DNA of 15,491 bases from F1-120-MAGs118 sp013360535 (GCA_026647215.1 JAPKHC010000057.1:1-15491), one strand, 5' to 3'; shown: positions 6,954 to 15,274, numbered from the stretch's first letter. Notes: a model not told the origin generated them from the sequence alone. Made by a program: numbers and translations.

Positions 6954-8567
6954 TCAGGACGACACTTCGCCGCCTGAGGCGTGGACGCGTTTCCAGTCCA
7001 GCCGGAAGCGCGCGAGGTACTTGCGCAGGCGGTCGGCGTCGTTGGAGCTCGCCTTCAGCGTGCGCGAGCACGCGAACAGCGTGCGGCCGGCGTCGGAGAG
7101 CGAGCGCGAGCGCTCGCAGACCGCGAGCACGTCCTCGAGCTGCACGCGATCGAAACGATCGAGCCGCGCGATGGCCTCGGAGTCGAGGTGGCGCTCGAGC
7201 ACCTTCGAGGTCTCGAGCGCGGGCGCAGCCCACGCACGCCTCAGCCGCTCGAGTTCCTCCTCCACGGTGGCCACGTCGATGCGACCGGCCGGCGCGAGCG
7301 TCGCCATGCGCACGAGCGCGGCCCCGAAGTCGCGGAAGTTGCCTTTCCAGAGCGCCTCGCGCGAGGTAGCGAAGCCGAGGAAGCGCTCGCGCGCCTCGCG
7401 GTTGAAGCTCGCGCGGAAACCGTGGCGCTCCTCGAAGCGCTCGAGCTCCCATTCGAGGTTGGGCTCGATGTCCTCGGGCCGTTCGCTCAGGCCGGGGAGC
7501 GAGAAGGACCACAGATCGATGCGCGCCAGCAGGTCCTCGCGGAAGCGCCCTCGAGCGACGGCGGTGCGCAGGTCGCGGTTGGTGCCCGCGATCAGCTGGA
7601 AATCGCTCTCGACCTCGCGATCCGAACCGACGGGAAGGAAGCGCCGCTCCTCGAGCGCCCGCAGCAACATCGCCTGCTCGTCGAGACCGAGCTCTCCTAC
7701 CTCGTCGAGGAACAGGAGGCCGCCGTTCGCGGTGCGCAACAGCCCTTGGCGGTCGCTGACGGCACCGGTGAAGGCGCCGCGCTTGTGGCCGAAGAGCGTC
7801 GACATCGCGCCTTCCCCGCGGAGCACGGCGCAGTTCACCTCGACGAACGGCCCTTCGAGCCTCGCCCCCGAACGCTTGAGCTCGAAGATGCGGCGGGCGA
7901 GCTGCGACTTGCCGGCGCCCGTCGGTCCGAGCAGCAGGAGCGGGGCGCGCGAAGCGACGGCGACGCGCTCGATGCGCTCGATCAGGCGATTGAACTCCGC
8001 GTTGCGCGTCGCGATGCCGCCCTTGAGGGAGCTCAGGCGCTCTTCCTGCTCGCGCCGGAAGCGCTGCGCGAGCCGGTCGTACTTCGAGAGGTCGAGGTCG
8101 ATCACCTGCACGGTTCCGCGCTCGGCCCCAGCGCGGCGCGGCGGCGAGGTCTGCAGCAGGCGCGCCGGAATGCGGCGCGTCTCGACCAGCAGGAACAGGC
8201 AGATCTGGACGACGTGCGTGCCCGTCGTGATGTGGACGAGGTAGTCCTCGCGCTCGGGCTCGAGTTCGAGCGAGCGCACGAAGGCATCGGTCTTCTCGAA
8301 CACCTCGCCGAAGTCCCAGGCATCCTCGAACTCGACGAAGTGGAGCCGCACCTCGGTCTCCGGCGAGACCGCGGCGATGTCCGTGCGCACGCTCTCGGCG
8401 AGCTTCGCGGACGCGCGCGTCGCGATCAGCTCGAAGCGATCGACGATCAGGTCCTCCTGCCGGCACAGGTCGACGCTCGGGCGCCAACGGTCCCAGCGCC
8501 GCGACCCCGTGGCGTCGAGGTTCAGCCCGAGGAAGCCGATCACGACGGTGGGGCGCGAATTAGCCAT
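6954..8567 (-). CDS. rtcR: RtcR, CARF-domain sigma-54 activator of the RNA repair operon
   Basis: The product has 537 aa. RtcR is the bacterial enhancer-binding protein that senses RNA damage through an N-terminal CARF-like domain and activates rtcBA with sigma-54 RNA polymerase. The N-terminus matches the family closely (GFLGLNLDATGSRRWDRWRP from 11, VSPETEV at 67, DYLVHITTGTHVVQICLFLL at 108). The AAA+ domain shows Walker A GPTGAGKS at 214-221, the sigma-54 contact loop GAFTGA at 264-269, Walker B LLFLDE at 284-289 and the arginine-finger segment RFREDLLARI at 341-350. The C-terminal region (SLSDAGRTLF then NDADRLRKYLARF) holds the helix-turn-helix. ATG 8565-8567 gives the expected N-terminus. 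It is divergent from rtcB, as in E. coli. An inverted repeat overlaps its start codon, hinting at autoregulation. Confidence 0.97.
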   Translation of the reverse strand: MANSRPTVVIGFLGLNLDATGSRRWDRWRPSVDLCRQEDLIVDRFELIATRASAKLAESVRTDIAAVSPETEVRLHFVEFEDAWDFGEVFEKTDAFVRSLELEPEREDYLVHITTGTHVVQICLFLLVETRRIPARLLQTSPPRRAGAERGTVQVIDLDLSKYDRLAQRFRREQEERLSSLKGGIATRNAEFNRLIERIERVAVASRAPLLLLGPTGAGKSQLARRIFELKRSGARLEGPFVEVNCAVLRGEGAMSTLFGHKRGAFTGAVSDRQGLLRTANGGLLFLDEVGELGLDEQAMLLRALEERRFLPVGSDREVESDFQLIAGTNRDLRTAVARGRFREDLLARIDLWSFSLPGLSERPEDIEPNLEWELERFEERHGFRASFNREARERFLGFATSREALWKGNFRDFGAALVRMATLAPAGRIDVATVEEELERLRRAWAAPALETSKVLERHLDSEAIARLDRFDRVQLEDVLAVCERSRSLSDAGRTLFACSRTLKASSNDADRLRKYLARFRLDWKRVHASGGEVSS

Positions 8568-8583
8568 AGAGCTAGGACTCTAT
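8566..8583. promoter_or_regulatory. Inverted repeat over the rtcR start, candidate RtcR upstream activating site
   Basis: ATAGAG-N6-CTCTAT is a perfect 6+6 dyad in a comparatively AT-rich patch. Its centre is about 110 bp upstream of the -24 element of the rtcB promoter, a normal distance for an enhancer-binding protein. It also covers the first two bases read by rtcR translation in reverse, so binding here could repress or tune rtcR. Assignment to RtcR is inference from position. Confidence 0.4.
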
Positions 8584-8597
8584 CTGCTCGGCGCAAC

Positions 8598-8634
8598 ATT
8601 CGCGGAGATCCGGCCAGAACTGAAGCCTGCGAAT
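8598..8634. promoter_or_regulatory. Second, wider inverted repeat upstream of rtcB
   Basis: ATTCGC (8598-8603) and GCGAAT (8629-8634) are exact inverted copies separated by 25 bases, centred about 70 bp upstream of the -24 element. They may be two half-sites of a second activator site. The spacing is wide for a single dyad and the sequence differs from the ATAGAG dyad, so confidence is low. Confidence 0.25.
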
Positions 8635-8683
8635 CGACCTCAAATTGCTGCCAACAAACGACTTAGGGCTCCTCAGAGCGAAC

Positions 8684-8700
8684 TGGCACGACCCGTGCTT
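8684..8700 (+). promoter_or_regulatory. Sigma-54 (-24/-12) promoter of rtcBA
   Basis: TGGCACGACCCGTGCTT matches the sigma-54 consensus (TGGCACG, four bases, TTGCW) with GG at 8685-8686 and GC at 8697-8698, exactly ten bases apart. Only the first T of TTGC is replaced by G. It faces rtcB, whose known activator RtcR is encoded divergently, so the assignment is well supported. Transcription should start near 8710, giving a leader of about 130 nt before the rtcB ATG. Confidence 0.88.
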
Positions 8701-8716
8701 GGTGTGGAACGGCTGC

Positions 8717-8785
8717 GGGCGGAGCGGCTGCGCGTGCAAGACGCGGACGGCGCGGGATGTACCCCTGCGCCGCAGCGCTCCGCCC
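8717..8785 (+). promoter_or_regulatory. Highly structured RNA element in the rtcB leader (possible three-way junction)
   Basis: The segment 8717-8732 pairs with 8771-8785 as 15 bp plus one bulged G (8727), all Watson-Crick. Inside it, GCGCGGG (8750-8756) pairs with 8763-8770 across one bulged U to form a 7-bp hairpin. CGT/ACG (8733-8735 with 8741-8743) can form a third short arm. The result is a compact element of 69 nt, starting seven nt or so after the predicted sigma-54 start site. No T-run follows, so it is not a standard terminator. No T-loop (TTCGA) is present, so it is not a plain tRNA. It could be a leader regulator, an mRNA stabiliser or a processed small RNA; function is unknown. 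Confidence 0.5.
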
Positions 8786-8806
8786 GACGGGCCACGGCCC
8801 CAACCA

Positions 8807-8830
8807 GCCTTCGCACGGCCGAAGGCGGAG
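8807..8830 (+). promoter_or_regulatory. Hairpin abutting the rtcB ribosome binding site
   Basis: GCCTTCG (8807-8813) pairs perfectly with CGAAGGC (8820-8826) around a six-base loop. The Shine-Dalgarno GGAG follows directly at 8827-8830, nine bases before ATG 8840. The right arm contains an AAGG that could itself extend the ribosome contact. Such placement could modulate translation start, but no ligand or alternative fold is evident. Confidence 0.4.
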
Positions 8831-8839
8831 CAGAAGCAG

Positions 8840-10063
<1,224 letters not shown>

Positions 10064-10066
10064 ACG

Positions 10067-11089
10067 ATGATCGAGATCGATGGATCCCTGGGAGAGGGCG
10101 GCGGGCAGGTGCTGCGGACTTCGGTCGGCCTCGCGCTGGCGACGGGACAGGCCGTGCGCATCTCGCGCATCCGGGCCGGGCGCGCGAAGCCCGGCCTGAT
10201 GCGACAGCACCGCACGGCCGTGCTCGCGGCGGCGGAAATCGGCGGCGGCAGCGTCGAAGGGGCGGAACTCGGCTCGCAGGAGCTGGTGTTCCGCCCCGGG
10301 ACGCCGCGCGCGGGACGCCACCGCTTCGCGATCGGCAGCGCCGGGAGCACCGCGCTCGTGCTGCAGACCGTGCTGCCCGCGCTGGTCGTCGCGGGCGGCG
10401 AGAGCGAACTCGAGCTCGAGGGCGGCACGCACAATCCGCTCGCACCGCCGTTCGAGTTCCTCGAGCGCTGCTTCGTGCCCGCGCTGCGGGCGGTGGGGAT
10501 CGAGCTCGACCTGCAACTCGAGCGCCACGGCTTCGTCGCTGCAGGTGGTGGTCTCCTGCGGGCGCGCCTGCGCGTTCCCGGCGAGCTGCGTCGTGTCGAG
10601 TGGCTGCAGCGCGGCGCCTTCGTGCGTCGCCGCGCGACGATCCTGCTCTCGCAGCTTTCGACCGCGATCGCCGAGAGCGAATGGCGCCGGGTCAAGTCGC
10701 GCCTCAACTGGGACGACGCCGATTTCGAGCTGCGCGAGGTCGAGAGCGCGGGGCCCGGCAACGCGCTGCTGCTCGCCGTGGAGCACGAGCACGCGAGCGA
10801 GCTCGCGAGCTCGTTCGGAGAGCGCTCGGTGCGCTCGATCACGGTCGCCGATCGCGCCGTCGATGCGCTGCGTGACTACCTCGAGAGCGACGCGCCCGTG
10901 GGCGAACATCTCGCCGACCAGCTCCTCATCCCGCTCGCGCTCGCCGGCGGCGGCACGTTCCGCACCTTGCCGCTCTCGCAGCACTCGCGGACCCAGATCG
11001 ACGTCGTCCGGCGCTTCTTGCCGGTGGACTTCGACGTCACCGACGACGGGCCACGTTCCGTGCGCGTCGTCGTGCGCGCACGGCCCTAG
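10067..11089 (+). CDS. rtcA: RtcA RNA 3'-terminal phosphate cyclase
   Basis: The product has 340 aa, matching the family. It converts an RNA 3'-phosphate to a 2',3'-cyclic phosphate through an AMP-histidine intermediate, using ATP, and so works with RtcB in end repair. Seen: IDGSLGEGGGQVLRTSVGLA at 4-23, RAGRAKPGLMRQH at 37-49, FAIGSAGSTALVLQTVLP at 87-104, GGTHNPLAPP at 119-128, and QHSRTQIDVVRRFLP at 305-319. His306 sits where the adenylylated catalytic histidine is expected. The residue after the Thr of this motif is Gln, where I would expect Asn from memory of the family; this is minor. The gene is translationally close to rtcB (three-base gap) and shares its sigma-54 promoter. No archease, Rsr or Y-RNA gene is recognisable next to it. 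Confidence 0.96.
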   Translation: MIEIDGSLGEGGGQVLRTSVGLALATGQAVRISRIRAGRAKPGLMRQHRTAVLAAAEIGGGSVEGAELGSQELVFRPGTPRAGRHRFAIGSAGSTALVLQTVLPALVVAGGESELELEGGTHNPLAPPFEFLERCFVPALRAVGIELDLQLERHGFVAAGGGLLRARLRVPGELRRVEWLQRGAFVRRRATILLSQLSTAIAESEWRRVKSRLNWDDADFELREVESAGPGNALLLAVEHEHASELASSFGERSVRSITVADRAVDALRDYLESDAPVGEHLADQLLIPLALAGGGTFRTLPLSQHSRTQIDVVRRFLPVDFDVTDDGPRSVRVVVRARP

Positions 11090-11101
11090 ACTCGTGCGGA
11101 C

Positions 11102-11701
11102 ATGGAAACGCACGAGAGATGCGGCCGTCTGCGCCGGGAGTTCGTGCGCGCGGGAAGTGCGCTGGCGCTCGGGGCGCTCGCCGTCGGCTGCACGTCGACG
11201 GTGAAGGCGCCGGAGCGTGTCGACGATCCCGTGAGCGTGCTCCTCGTCCGCGAGGCGCTGCACCGCGGCATCGTCTTCCCGCGCGCGACGGACATGGTCG
11301 AGTTCGGCTTCGGCGACTGGGCGTGGTACGCGCTGGAGGAGGACGAGTGGTACGACGTGTTCCCGACGGTGCTGTGGCCGACACGCGGAACGCTCTCGCG
11401 TCGCGTGATCGGAGCGGACGACGCGGCGAGCGCGCGAGCGGCGCTGCCGTGGCTCGAGTTCGTCGAACTGCGCGTCGAACGCAGCGCCGCGGAACAGCTG
11501 CGCGTCCGGCTGGAAGAGCAATTCGCCGCCGCCGCAGGCGAGCTGGTGCAACCCGCGGGCCGCACGCTGCAGTTCGTGCCCTGCGAGGGCTCCTATTGGT
11601 TCGGGCACAACTGCGCCGACGTCGCCGCGCAGTGGCTCGAGGAGCTCGGCTGCGAGGTCTCGTGGCTTCCGATCCGCTTCGACCTCGCGCCGCAGCGCTG
11701 A
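11102..11701 (+). CDS. Predicted Tat-exported lipoprotein, DUF2459-like
   Basis: The product has 199 aa. The N-terminus LRREFVRAGSALALGALAVGC combines a twin-arginine pattern (R11-R12-x-F-V) with a lipobox-like end at Cys30, so folded export and lipid anchoring are likely. The body resembles DUF2459: REALHRGIVFP at 50-60 replaces the usual W-H-T-G-I segment, EFGFGDWAWY at 67-76 matches the E-F-G-W-G-D segment, and FGHNCADVAAQWLEELG at 167-183 supplies a Cys171 with the N-C-x-x-x-A context. His54 and Cys171 hint at a papain-like pair, which is inference. The start is 12 nt after the rtcA stop with no terminator between, so it may be the third gene of the rtc transcript. The ribosome site is weak. 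Function is unknown. Confidence 0.72.
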   Translation: METHERCGRLRREFVRAGSALALGALAVGCTSTVKAPERVDDPVSVLLVREALHRGIVFPRATDMVEFGFGDWAWYALEEDEWYDVFPTVLWPTRGTLSRRVIGADDAASARAALPWLEFVELRVERSAAEQLRVRLEEQFAAAAGELVQPAGRTLQFVPCEGSYWFGHNCADVAAQWLEELGCEVSWLPIRFDLAPQR

Positions 11702-11719
11702 CCGTCGCGTGCGACGAAC

Positions 11720-13156
11720 TCAGCGTTTCGCCGTCGAAAACTGCACGGGAACAGGCGCGAGCGGAATGCCGTCGGCGCTCGTGAAGCCCTGGAAACGCTC
11801 GCTGTTGAGCGAGAACGTGTAGGTGCGGCCCGGCTCGAGCCGCACGGGCACCGTGAGCACCTTGCGCGCCGCGTCGTAGGAGATCGGGCCGATGATCTCC
11901 GGCAGCTGCTCCTTCGAGCCGACGAGCGACCACGACTGGTCGCGCATCGCGCGGTCGAAGCGGACCACGAGCTGGGTGAGCGACGGATCGACGTCGTTCG
12001 CCCCGTTGGCGGGCTCGATCCCGACGAGCTTCGGCGCAAGCGCCGGATCCGGCAACTTCGCGGCCTCGTGTTCGAGCAGCTCGACGATGCGCGGCACGAA
12101 GGCGCCGAAGTCCGCGTACTTCTCGCGCGCGGCCTCGTACTCGCCGAGCAGCTGCTCGAGCGCCGGCACCCACTTGAAGTGCTGCTTCACCTCTTCGGCC
12201 GCCTGCTGCGCCGCCGCCGCGTCGCCCTCGGTCGCGCGCCGGCAGCGCACGACGCTCGCGCGCACGAACGTCTCGTACACCATCGTCTTCCACGTGCCGT
12301 AGCCCTGCCGCTGCATCGCCGCCGCGGTGCTCGCGTGGATGCGCTGACCTGCAGCGGCGAGCTCGCGCTCGAAACGATCGACGAACGGATTGGTGTAGGT
12401 GTGGCAGAGCTCGTGCACGAAGAGCGGCAGGTAGCTCTCGTCGAACACCGGCAGTCCCTCGGCGTCCCACGTCCAGCAGCCGAACACGGGATTGATGCGC
12501 TCCGGAGTCCCGTCGCCGAAGCGCACGCCGACGCCGAAGTTGCCGCCACCGCACAAGAGCCCCGCCGTCGCCGTGTACTGCGCTCCCGCACGCTCGCCGA
12601 AGAAGGCGTCGAACCACGGCAGCGCACGGCTCTGCGAGAGCCGCTCGGAGAGCCGCCGCGCGACCTGCGCGTGGAACGCGCGCTCGCCCTCGAAGAACTC
12701 GGCGGCCTTCGTCACGCGCGCGAAGTCGCGCAGCTCGGAAAGAAATTCGCGCGCCCGGATCCCGCCCCAGCGGGCGTCGAGCCGCTCGGGAGCCGCTTCG
12801 AACGGCACGAGCTCGGCGAGCTCGGGAAGCGGCCCAAGGTGCAGGGCCATGCTCGGGATCGCGTCGTAGGAAACGCCACTCTCCGCCCGCAGCGCGACGA
12901 GCCGCTTCACGACCGGGTGCTCCCGCTGCGGGCCGAAGTTCCGCTCCACTCGCTCGGCGTAGGGCGAGCGGCTGTTGCCCATCGTGAACTCGCGGAAGCC
13001 CGCCAACCTCGCCACCGTGGTCAGGAGTTCGACCCGCGGGTCGACGTTCGTGTCGATGGCCCGCTTCGCCACGACCGGAGCCGCGACGGCTCCCTGCGAC
13101 AGTGGGGCCTGGAACGTGGCGGGCGCGCACAGCAAGGCGAGCAAGATCGACAGCAC
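11720..13156 (-). CDS. Secreted DUF4932-like metalloprotease with C-terminal Ig-like domain
   Basis: The product has 478 aa. I choose the GTG at 13154-13156 because GGAGG lies seven bases upstream and the product then starts with a signal peptide (MLSILLALLCAPATF); the longer frame to 13237 has a poor N-terminus. Residues about 40-365 resemble DUF4932: FTMGNSRSPY near 57, YTATAGLLCGGGNFGVG near 194-210, and FVHELCHTYTNPFVD at 246-260 with the HExxH zinc site at 248-252. ETFVRA near 295-300 may give the third ligand. Residues about 375-478 (VGIEPANGANDVDPS, VRFDRAM) are a bacterial Ig-like domain of the SbsA/Big_5 type. It is probably an envelope or extracellular protease; substrate unknown. 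It is convergent with the DUF2459-like gene (18 nt gap) and divergent from the P-domain gene. Confidence 0.82.
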   Translation of the reverse strand: MLSILLALLCAPATFQAPLSQGAVAAPVVAKRAIDTNVDPRVELLTTVARLAGFREFTMGNSRSPYAERVERNFGPQREHPVVKRLVALRAESGVSYDAIPSMALHLGPLPELAELVPFEAAPERLDARWGGIRAREFLSELRDFARVTKAAEFFEGERAFHAQVARRLSERLSQSRALPWFDAFFGERAGAQYTATAGLLCGGGNFGVGVRFGDGTPERINPVFGCWTWDAEGLPVFDESYLPLFVHELCHTYTNPFVDRFERELAAAGQRIHASTAAAMQRQGYGTWKTMVYETFVRASVVRCRRATEGDAAAAQQAAEEVKQHFKWVPALEQLLGEYEAAREKYADFGAFVPRIVELLEHEAAKLPDPALAPKLVGIEPANGANDVDPSLTQLVVRFDRAMRDQSWSLVGSKEQLPEIIGPISYDAARKVLTVPVRLEPGRTYTFSLNSERFQGFTSADGIPLAPVPVQFSTAKR

Positions 13157-13163
13157 GGGAGCA

Positions 13164-13168
13164 CCTCC
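13164..13168 (-). promoter_or_regulatory. Shine-Dalgarno that fixes the GTG start of the DUF4932-like gene
   Basis: On the minus strand the bases read GGAGG, followed by seven bases and then GTG at 13156-13154. This decides the start against the longer open frame. Confidence 0.75.
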
Positions 13169-13334
13169 AGCGCCCGCGATGCTAGCGTCCGCCCGGGGGG
13201 GCCCCGTCGCATCCCAGAAACCTGACGTGCGCGTCACGACTTCGCGGACGTGACTTTTTCACGCCAGCCGACTGCCGCAAAGTCCAGCGAGGGGGTACGC
13301 TCGCCTCTCGTGGTGGGGCACTCCAGCTCCGCCG

Positions 13335-13361
13335 GTCGGCCCGATCAGGTAACGGGCCGGC
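13335..13361 (+). promoter_or_regulatory. Leader hairpin upstream of the P-domain protein gene
   Basis: Bases 13335-13343 pair with 13353-13361 (nine pairs, one G-T wobble) around the loop ATCAGGTAA. It sits 18 bases before the Shine-Dalgarno and about 30 before the GTG, within what must be the 5' leader or promoter region. A stabilising role for a strongly expressed mRNA is possible. No convincing -35/-10 pair is found in the rest of the 236-bp divergent space (13157-13392). Confidence 0.35.
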
Positions 13362-13378
13362 ACCCCCTCGAGCCTCTC

Positions 13379-13383
13379 AGGAG
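13379..13383 (+). promoter_or_regulatory. Shine-Dalgarno that fixes the GTG start of the P-domain gene
   Basis: AGGAG lies nine bases before GTG 13393. It supports a non-ATG start for a gene whose product then begins directly with a signal peptide. Confidence 0.7.
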
Positions 13384-13392
13384 CTCCGTTCC

Positions 13393-15210
13393 GTGTCTTC
13401 TCTCTCCACTTTCGTGCACCGCGGTCTCGGCCTTGCCGCCGCCGCCTCCGTGCTGTCGCTGGCCGCTTCGGCCCAAGTCCTCGGCTGCGAAGTCGGCGGC
13501 GCCGGCGGCGCGATTCCCACGTCCGGCACCGGTGGCGCTGGCGCGCCGCCCGCCAACCCGTACACGTCGACGATCAACGTCGCTTCGATCCCCCCCGGCT
13601 CGACCTCGGTCGTCGCCGTCAAGATCTTCGGCGTCACCCACACGTGGGCCGCTGACGTCCAGTGGGTCCTCGAAGACCCCACCGGCACCAAGCACAACAT
13701 CTTCTCGCGCCTCGGCGGCTCCTGCGACTACGCCGGCGACTACGTGTTCGTTCCGACGGGCCTGTGCGCGGCGCCCTTCACCGCCTGCACCGGCACGCTG
13801 GTCGCTCCGGGCACCTACGAGCAGAACTTCGGCACGCACGTCACCGGCACCGGCGGCATCAACAACACGCCGATGAGCTCGATCGTCCCCGCGACGGGCA
13901 ACTGGACCCTCTACGCCTACGACTACGCCGGAGGCGACGTCGGCACGGTCGGTTCGTGGGATCTGTGCTTCGGCATCCCGACCGCGGGCGCTCCGATCTC
14001 GGCTCCGGCCCAGACCGGCCCGGCGAACGGCGGCACCGTGTCCCTCCCGACGACGCTGACCTGGAACTCGATCAGCTGCGCGACGACCTATGACGTCGAG
14101 CTCGACGGCTCGGTCGCCCCGGGCCTCACCGGCACGTCGTTCCTCGTGAGCGGCGCCTCGGTCGGCATCCACAACTGGCGCGTCCGCGCCGCCAACGGCA
14201 GCGGTGCCGGCCCGTGGTCCACGATGTGGTCCTTCGACGTCCCGCCGCCTCCGCCGGCCGCGACCTGCACCACCAACGGTACGGGCGCGGGCCCGGTTCC
14301 GGCCTCGGGCACGGGTGGCGGCGGCGCCTTCCCGGCCACGCTCCCCGGCACGCCGTACACCAACACGTACGCCGTGACGGTCCCGGCCGGTGCGACCCAG
14401 ATCGTCAAGGTCGACTTCGACTTCACCACCGAGCACACCTGGGTGGGTGACCTCCAGTTCGTCCTGACCGACCCCTCGGGCGTCAGCCACAACCTCGTCT
14501 GCCTCCCGCTCGGCAACTGCGACCTGAACGGCGCGTACTCGATCTACGAGACGGCCGGCCTCTCGTGGCCGACGGCCTGCCCGGCCTCGACGGACGTCCC
14601 CAACGGCGGCTACGACCAGTTCTTCGGCACCTGGCCGACTGGCACGAACAACATCTTCAACACGCCGCTCGGTTCGATCCCGGTCGTCAGCGGCAACTGG
14701 ACGCTGACGATCTATGACTGGGCCGGTGGCGACAGCGGCACGCTCGGCGACTGGAGCCTCTGCTTCAACGCGCCGACGGGCCCGATCTCCTACTGCACGG
14801 CCGGCGTCACGACCAACGGCTGCTCCGCGACGATCTCCGCCGCGAACAACCCGAGCGTCTCGGCCGCCAACCCCTGCGTCATCAACGTCACGAACGTCGA
14901 AGGCGCCAAGTCGGGCCTGATCTTCTACTCGATCACGGGTTCGAGCACCTCCGCCTGGAACGCCTCGAGCTTCCTGTGCGTCAAGGCGCCGACGCAGCGC
15001 ACCGGCACGCAGGTCTCCGGCGGCACCGCCGGCCTCTGCGACGGCACGCTGACCCTCGACTGGAACGCCTACCAGGCCGCCTTCCCGACCGCCCTCGGCC
15101 AGCCCTGGTCGGCCGGCGACACGGTTTGGGCCCAGGCGTGGTTCCGCGACCCGCCGGCCGGCAAGTCGACGAACCTCTCCAACGGCATCGAGATGACTTA
15201 CGTCCCTTGA
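13393..15210 (+). CDS. Secreted protein with two P-domain-like repeats, an FN3-like domain and the shared C-terminal module
   Basis: The product has 605 aa. The GTG start gives MSSLSTFVHRGLGLAAAASV, then LAASA before Gln28, a Sec signal peptide. Residues about 31-194 and 292-459 are two copies of a proprotein-convertase P-like jelly roll: THTWAADVQWVLEDPTG at 82-98 and EHTWVGDLQFVLTDPSG at 347-363. Each ends in GNWTL, then AGGD, then G-W/S-DLCF or DWSLCF. Between them, about 200-284, lies an FN3-like domain (LTWNSISCATTYDVELDG, WRVRAANGSGAGPW). Residues 467-605 are the shared module. No catalytic domain is present, unlike subtilase P-domain proteins, so a structural or adhesive role is likely. 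The gene strongly favours GCC, GTC and ACC where its neighbours prefer GCG and GTG, suggesting high expression or a different history. A strong terminator follows. Confidence 0.87.
   Translation: MSSLSTFVHRGLGLAAAASVLSLAASAQVLGCEVGGAGGAIPTSGTGGAGAPPANPYTSTINVASIPPGSTSVVAVKIFGVTHTWAADVQWVLEDPTGTKHNIFSRLGGSCDYAGDYVFVPTGLCAAPFTACTGTLVAPGTYEQNFGTHVTGTGGINNTPMSSIVPATGNWTLYAYDYAGGDVGTVGSWDLCFGIPTAGAPISAPAQTGPANGGTVSLPTTLTWNSISCATTYDVELDGSVAPGLTGTSFLVSGASVGIHNWRVRAANGSGAGPWSTMWSFDVPPPPPAATCTTNGTGAGPVPASGTGGGGAFPATLPGTPYTNTYAVTVPAGATQIVKVDFDFTTEHTWVGDLQFVLTDPSGVSHNLVCLPLGNCDLNGAYSIYETAGLSWPTACPASTDVPNGGYDQFFGTWPTGTNNIFNTPLGSIPVVSGNWTLTIYDWAGGDSGTLGDWSLCFNAPTGPISYCTAGVTTNGCSATISAANNPSVSAANPCVINVTNVEGAKSGLIFYSITGSSTSAWNASSFLCVKAPTQRTGTQVSGGTAGLCDGTLTLDWNAYQAAFPTALGQPWSAGDTVWAQAWFRDPPAGKSTNLSNGIEMTYVP
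13483..14769 (+). repeat. Internal duplication: two P-domain-like units
   Basis: Unit 1 spans 13483-13974 and unit 2 spans 14266-14769, separated by the FN3-like domain. Matching landmarks are P-T/A-SGTGG, PYT-N/S-T, HTW-x-x-D-x-Q, DP-T/S-G, a G-Y/T-Y-x-QFFG or QNFG segment, INNTPM or IFNTPL, and GNWTL with D-Y/W-AGGD. The two units differ at many positions, so the duplication is old. Confidence 0.8.
14791..15207 (+). other. Shared C-terminal module, copy C (in P-domain protein)
   Basis: Residues 467-605 begin YCTAGVTTNGC and show SSFLCVKAPTQRT, SGGTAGLCDG, LDWNAY, AQAWFRDP and LSNGI. The landmarks match copies A and B, but the sequence is clearly more diverged (K-T-N-S-x-G-C-V-P is not kept in full). 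Confidence 0.82.
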
Positions 15211-15236
15211 TTGCCAACTAGTCGCGGAACCACCTC

Positions 15237-15262
15237 AGCCGCGCCGCGCGAAGCGCGCGGCT
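15237..15262 (+). terminator. GC hairpin between the P-domain gene and its terminator
   Basis: AGCCGCGC (15237-15244) can pair with GCGCGGCT (15255-15262). Alternatively, 15243-15250 pairs with 15254-15261 as a tighter 8-bp hairpin. It has no T-run and lies just ahead of the true terminator, so it probably stabilises the 3' end. Confidence 0.4.
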
Positions 15263-15274
15263 TGGGGGCTTCCT

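Noticed and set aside
8717..8785. tRNA or Y RNA gene in the rtcB leader
   Set aside because: The size and closing stem suggest a tRNA-like shape, but there is no T-loop TTC-R-A, no D-loop GG motif and the main stem is too long, so only a structured leader is claimed.
11703..11716. Small hairpin (CGTCG, loop CGTG, CGACG) in the convergent gap as a bidirectional terminator
   Set aside because: It has only five pairs and no T-run on either strand; common by chance at this GC content.
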